This document shows positions 6,459 to 9,650 of a stretch of DNA of 9,650 nucleotides, one piece after another. Source of the stretch: Bacillota bacterium (GTDB lineage: Bacteria > Bacillota > Clostridia > Christensenellales > CAG-138); assembly GCA_023458355.1 (NCBI GenBank), contig JAEWZS010000173.1:1-9650 (forward strand), given 5' to 3'. Numbering within the stretch: the stretch's first letter is position 1; every line of letters starts with the position of its first letter. The translations under genes and the position numbers were made by a program. The notes beneath the pieces are model-generated. The model made no database searches. It had not been told where the DNA came from and saw nothing but the letters and a program-made list of their open reading frames with translations.

Positions 6459-7553
6459 ATGAAAAAGACACTGGCAGTATTAGTGGTACTCGCAATGGCG
6501 CTCAGCCTGTTCGTTGCCTGCACACCCAAGGGCGGCACGAGCGGCGAACTCAACGTAAGTGTATTCTTCTACGACTACTCCGACACCTACATCGGCTCCG
6601 TGCGTGCAGCGATGGAAGAGGGCTTGAAGGCTGAAAGCATCACCTACACCTTCTATGATGCAGCGAGCGACCAGGCCAAGCAGACTACACAGGTCGAGAC
6701 AGCACTGACCCAGGGCAGCAACCTTCTCATTGTCAACATCGTCACCACCGGCTCCGATGAGGCAGCTCAAAACATCGTTGACGCCGCCAAGGACAAAGGC
6801 GTCCCTGTCATCTTCTTCAACCGCGAAGTCTCAAATGAGGTTGTGAACAGCTACGAGAAGTGCTGCTTCGTGGGCACCGATGCGGACGAGGCCGGCTATA
6901 TGCAGGGCCAGATGATCTATGACTTCCTCAGCGCTGAAGGCAATATGGCGAAATATGACCTCAACGGGGACGGCGCAATCAGCTATGTTATGTTCCGCGG
7001 CGAGCTCGGCAATGCCGAAGCCTTCGGTCGCACTCTCTACTCGGTCTCCAACGCCAATACGCTCTTTGGGTCCACCATGCTCGTACCCTCGGCTGCCAAC
7101 CAGACCGACAGCACGCAGCCCGACGACGGTGTGAGCCCGTATTACCTCTACGGTAACTGGTCCGCCGCCAACGCCAAGAACCTTATGGATACCGCACTTA
7201 CCACCTACTCGCTGACCAGCGGCGACATCGAGATTGTCATCGCCAACAATGACGACCAGGCGCTTGGTGCAATCGAGTCCATGAACGAAAAGGGCTTCAA
7301 CACAGGCGCTGCCGATGCAGGCTACATTCCCGTATTTGGCGTTGATGCAACGGCTGTTGCGCAGGACGCGATTGCAAACAACAAAATGACCGGTACCATC
7401 AAGCAGGATGCGCAAGGCATGGCAAACGGTATTATTTACCTTGCCAAGAACATCGGCGCAGGCAAAGAACTTATGGCCGATACAACGAGCTTTAACGTCG
7501 ATGAGGGCGTTGCGAAGATCCGTATCCCCTACGCTATCTTCACCGGCAAATAA
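6459..7553 (+). CDS. mglB: Galactose/methyl-galactoside-type ABC transporter binding lipoprotein (MglB-like)
   Basis: This 364-residue lipoprotein (lipobox FVAC, C21) is the extracellular receptor expected to hand sugar to MglAC. The ATG at 6459 is chosen because AAGGAGG lies seven bases upstream and a signal peptide follows at once; the open frame reaches back to 6372 without such support. Conserved elements are YDYSDTY (D42, Y44), VNIV (N93), VIFFNRE, the calcium loop DLNGDGAIS (167-175), ANNDDQALGA, FGVD (D296) and W234. Against E. coli MglB (from memory) the HxD pair is N185/E187, the Phe contact is Tyr, the late Asn is Gln316, and about 18 extra residues lie between R191 and W234. The sugar could therefore differ from galactose or glucose. 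Codon choice looks more biased to C-ending codons than in the neighbours, fitting high expression. Confidence 0.9.
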   Translation: MKKTLAVLVVLAMALSLFVACTPKGGTSGELNVSVFFYDYSDTYIGSVRAAMEEGLKAESITYTFYDAASDQAKQTTQVETALTQGSNLLIVNIVTTGSDEAAQNIVDAAKDKGVPVIFFNREVSNEVVNSYEKCCFVGTDADEAGYMQGQMIYDFLSAEGNMAKYDLNGDGAISYVMFRGELGNAEAFGRTLYSVSNANTLFGSTMLVPSAANQTDSTQPDDGVSPYYLYGNWSAANAKNLMDTALTTYSLTSGDIEIVIANNDDQALGAIESMNEKGFNTGAADAGYIPVFGVDATAVAQDAIANNKMTGTIKQDAQGMANGIIYLAKNIGAGKELMADTTSFNVDEGVAKIRIPYAIFTGK

Positions 7554-7561
7554 GCCTTTAC

Positions 7562-7589
7562 TTGACGCTTATTAAACACATTTGATAAA
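7562..7589 (+). promoter_or_regulatory. Weak candidate promoter after mglB
   Basis: TTGACG (7562-7567) is followed after 16 bases by GATAAA (7584-7589). The -35 is good (5 of 6) and the -10 mediocre (4 of 6). A start near 7596 would lie immediately before the hairpin at 7601, so any transcript would meet it at once. This may be chance similarity. Confidence 0.25.
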
Positions 7590-7600
7590 GTGAAAAGAGC

Positions 7601-7635
7601 GGAGCTGCCACGGTATACCGCGGCAGCTCCCTTTT
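7601..7635 (+). terminator. Strong hairpin with U run between mglB and mglA
   Basis: GGAGCTGCC (7601-7609) pairs perfectly with GGCAGCTCC (7622-7630). After one A-C mismatch the inner CGGTATACCG continues the stem. CTTTT follows. Upstream AAAAG (7593-7597) could also pair with CTTTT, giving some activity in the opposite direction. The position between the binding-protein gene and the ATPase gene fits a partial terminator or an mRNA stabilising structure that raises mglB over mglAC. Since mglA follows on the same strand without a strong promoter, readthrough is expected. Confidence 0.8.
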
Positions 7636-7680
7636 AAAAGACAAATCTTGCGCATATCGGGGCAAACCGCCCGTACCGCA

Positions 7681-7694
7681 GCGTATTCATACGC
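7681..7694 (+). repeat. Short hairpin next to the mglA ribosome binding site
   Basis: GCGTA and TACGC flank the four bases TTCA just upstream of the purine-rich region of mglA. The hairpin is small and may have a minor effect on translation start or none. Confidence 0.3.
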
Positions 7695-7714
7695 GAAGGC
7701 AGATGGGAGAAACT

Positions 7715-9211
7715 ATGGGCGAATATCTGTTGGAAATGCAGCATATCACGAAGGAATTTCCGGGCGTCAAAGCGTTGGACGACGTCCATCTTCTTATAAA
7801 ACCCGGCACTGTTCATTCGCTTATGGGCGAAAACGGCGCGGGAAAATCCACACTGATGAAGTGTCTCTTCGGCATCTATTTGAAGGACTCAGGTACGATA
7901 CTTCTAGAAGACCGGGAGGTAGATTTCAGCTCGCCGAGACAGGCGCTCGACTCCGGTGTAGCGATGGTGCATCAGGAACTTAACCAGGTGCACACACGCT
8001 CCGTCATGGAAAACATATGGCTCGGACGGTTCCCAAAAACGAAACTCGGCACCGTCGACCATAAGGAAATGTACCGCCGAACGAAGGAGATCTTTAACGA
8101 TCTTGAAATAAGTGTTGATCCAAAGGCTATCATTCGCACGCTTTCTGTATCACAGCGGCAAATGGTAGAAATCGCCAAGGCAGTTTCCTTTCACAGTAAG
8201 ATCATCGTATTCGATGAGCCCACCTCCTCCCTAGCTGAAACTGAGGTAGAGCAGCTCTTCGGAATTATCCATATGCTGCGAGAACGCGGCTGCGGCATTA
8301 TCTATATTTCACACAAGATGAACGAGATACTGCGCATCTCCGATGAAATCACCGTCATGCGTGACGGCAACTGGGTCGCTACCACAAAAGCGGAAGATCT
8401 CACCATGGAGATTTTAATCAGCCAGATGGTCGGTCGCGAGATCACCAATATCTATCCTGAGAAAACCAATACGCCGGGTGATGTTGTACTCGAGGTGAAT
8501 AATCTTTCTGCTACCTACCTCAACCTTAAGGATGTTTCCTTCAAGGCGCGACGTGGCGAGATATTGGGATTTGCGGGGCTTATCGGTGCAGGGCGCACAG
8601 AGCTTATGGAAACCATTTTCGGCGTCGCCACAAAAAAGAGCGGAACGATCATAAAAAACGGCAATGTCATCCACAACCGTAACAGCACTTCAGCCATGAA
8701 AAACGGCTTTGCACTCATTACGGAGGAGCGACGGCAAACGGGCATTTTTGGTGTGCTCGATATTTTGGAAAACACAACCATCGCAAACATAAAAGGCTAT
8801 ATCAAACATCATCTATACCTATCCGAAAAAGATATGAAGAAGGACACCGGCTGGGCGATCGAGACATTGCGCATCAAAACTCCATCACAAAAAACAAAAA
8901 TACGCTCGCTTTCCGGCGGTAATCAGCAGAAAGTGATTGTGGGCAGGTGGCTTCTTACTACGCCCGACATACTTCTTTTAGACGAGCCGACGCGCGGCAT
9001 CGACGTTGGCGCAAAATATGAAATTTACCAGCTCATGATTGACCTCGCCGCATCCGGTAAAACGGTGCTGATGGTAAGCAGTGAAATGCCCGAGCTGTTG
9101 GGTGTATGCGATCGCATTATCGTCATGAGCAACGGCAGAATCGCCGGTGAAGTGAACGCGCGGACCACCTCGCAAGAAGAAATTCTCACGCTCGCAGCAA
9201 AGTATGTATGA
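7715..9211 (+). CDS. mglA: Galactose/methyl-galactoside import ATP-binding protein MglA
   Basis: From the ATG at 7715 this is a 498-residue protein with two ABC ATPase domains, the layout of the MglA/RbsA/XylG group. It powers sugar import with the MglC permease on the inner face of the membrane. The first domain has Walker A GENGAGKST (38-46), signature LSVSQRQM (143-150) and Walker B with catalytic Glu (IIVFDEP, E168). The second has the group's usual degenerate Walker A (GLIGAGRTE), TEERRQTGIFGVLDI, signature LSGGNQQKV, and Walker B ILLLDEPTRGIDVGAK. These C-terminal stretches are very close to E. coli MglA as remembered. An in-frame ATG at 7703 would add four residues. I prefer 7715 because GGGAG lies five bases before it and the MGEYLLEM start aligns with relatives. 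Confidence 0.95.
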   Translation: MGEYLLEMQHITKEFPGVKALDDVHLLIKPGTVHSLMGENGAGKSTLMKCLFGIYLKDSGTILLEDREVDFSSPRQALDSGVAMVHQELNQVHTRSVMENIWLGRFPKTKLGTVDHKEMYRRTKEIFNDLEISVDPKAIIRTLSVSQRQMVEIAKAVSFHSKIIVFDEPTSSLAETEVEQLFGIIHMLRERGCGIIYISHKMNEILRISDEITVMRDGNWVATTKAEDLTMEILISQMVGREITNIYPEKTNTPGDVVLEVNNLSATYLNLKDVSFKARRGEILGFAGLIGAGRTELMETIFGVATKKSGTIIKNGNVIHNRNSTSAMKNGFALITEERRQTGIFGVLDILENTTIANIKGYIKHHLYLSEKDMKKDTGWAIETLRIKTPSQKTKIRSLSGGNQQKVIVGRWLLTTPDILLLDEPTRGIDVGAKYEIYQLMIDLAASGKTVLMVSSEMPELLGVCDRIIVMSNGRIAGEVNARTTSQEEILTLAAKYV

Positions 9212-9225
9212 AGGAGCACGACGTT

Positions 9226-9650
9226 ATGGATAAGAAATCCTCTAAAAACCCTAAAACAGGCTTATTTGCAAGGCTCGCGGAGAAAAAACGCGCATACGAC
9301 GCGCTTGACACGCAGGATAAACTGCGCGTTTGGGGCGACTTTTTGCTCAACAACGCGATCTACATCGTGCTCGTTATCCTTGTGATCTACGTGGAAATCT
9401 ACACGCTCACAAACGCTAAGTTTGCCACGACATTCCTCTCTTTTGAATCGATCATCGACGTCTTAAAGAAGGCAGCCTCAGGAAGCTTTCTAGCACTTGG
9501 TGTAGGCGGAATCATCGTACTCACGGGCACAGACCTTTCCGCAGGCCGCATCATGGGGTTGTCAATGCTCGTATCTGCGTCGCTATTGCAAAAACCGGTA
9601 AGTGAATATACGAGTAAGATGTTCCCGGAAATGGCCGCACCGCCTATTGT
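9226..9650 (+). CDS. mglC: Galactose/methyl-galactoside permease MglC (partial, runs off the window)
   Basis: The open frame starts at 9226, 15 bases after mglA, with AAGGAG at 9211-9216, and stays open to the window end (141 codons). After a charged N-terminal segment of about 40 residues (many Lys/Arg/Asp) come a first membrane helix (NNAIYIVLVILVIYVEIYTL, about 42-61) and then GVGGIIVLTGTDLSAGRIMGL (about 93-113). The latter is the hallmark of the BPD_transp_2 permeases such as MglC and RbsC, and the TGTDLSAGR form is specific to MglC-like proteins. The long charged N-terminus is more than E. coli MglC has as I remember it. The C-terminal half is missing, so completeness cannot be judged. 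Confidence 0.92.
   Translation, partial: MDKKSSKNPKTGLFARLAEKKRAYDALDTQDKLRVWGDFLLNNAIYIVLVILVIYVEIYTLTNAKFATTFLSFESIIDVLKKAASGSFLALGVGGIIVLTGTDLSAGRIMGLSMLVSASLLQKPVSEYTSKMFPEMAAPPI

Noticed and set aside
6831..7415. Long open frame of 194 codons on the minus strand inside mglB
   Set aside because: It is antisense to a clear mglB-like gene, has no ribosome binding site evidence or recognisable domain, and is explained by the C-ending codon bias of the sense gene.
1..9650. Mobile elements, CRISPR arrays, tRNA or rRNA genes
   Set aside because: No transposase, integrase, regularly spaced repeats or RNA gene signatures were seen; the gene content is an ordinary chromosomal transport and regulation cluster.

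Overview
The window looks like chromosomal DNA of a Gram-positive anaerobe of the Firmicutes (Clostridia-like), with roughly balanced base composition. The reasons are strong AAGGAGG-type ribosome binding sites, a TTG start codon, lipoprotein-type solute-binding proteins, a YesM/YesN-type two-component pair and the Mgl gene order. The species cannot be named from the sequence. No phage, transposon, tRNA, rRNA or CRISPR element is visible.

Left part (1-870, minus strand): a manganese efflux pump gene, mntP, is preceded by a complete control region. Reading along the minus strand this is a near-consensus promoter (TTGACA-18 bp-TATAAT), a yybP-ykoY type manganese riboswitch, a terminator-like hairpin with a U run, a ribosome binding site and the gene. 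A 7-bp inverted repeat covers the -35 box and could be an additional operator.

Right part (870-9650, plus strand): one long sugar sensing and uptake cluster. It starts with an AraC-type response regulator (YesN-like) and a histidine kinase with an extracellular Cache-like domain (YesM-like), overlapping by ATGA. Two extracellular binding-protein-like genes follow closely: one anchored by an N-terminal membrane helix and one predicted lipoprotein. Next come the transporter genes: mglB-like binding lipoprotein, mglA double ATPase and the start of mglC permease, which runs off the window end. The likely logic is that the membrane-bound binding proteins report an external sugar (galactose/glucose-like) to the kinase, the kinase phosphorylates the regulator, and the regulator activates the transporter genes. 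The layout resembles the described XylFII-LytS xylose sensing system of Clostridium beijerinckii, but with a Cache-type kinase, two candidate sensory binding proteins and a hexose-type transporter.

The points most worth a second look are the pair of sensory binding proteins, one with a canonical hexose pocket and one that appears to have lost it; the transport binding protein whose pocket differs from the sensor's; a strong hairpin between mglB and mglA; and the riboswitch-controlled mntP leader with a dyad over its promoter.
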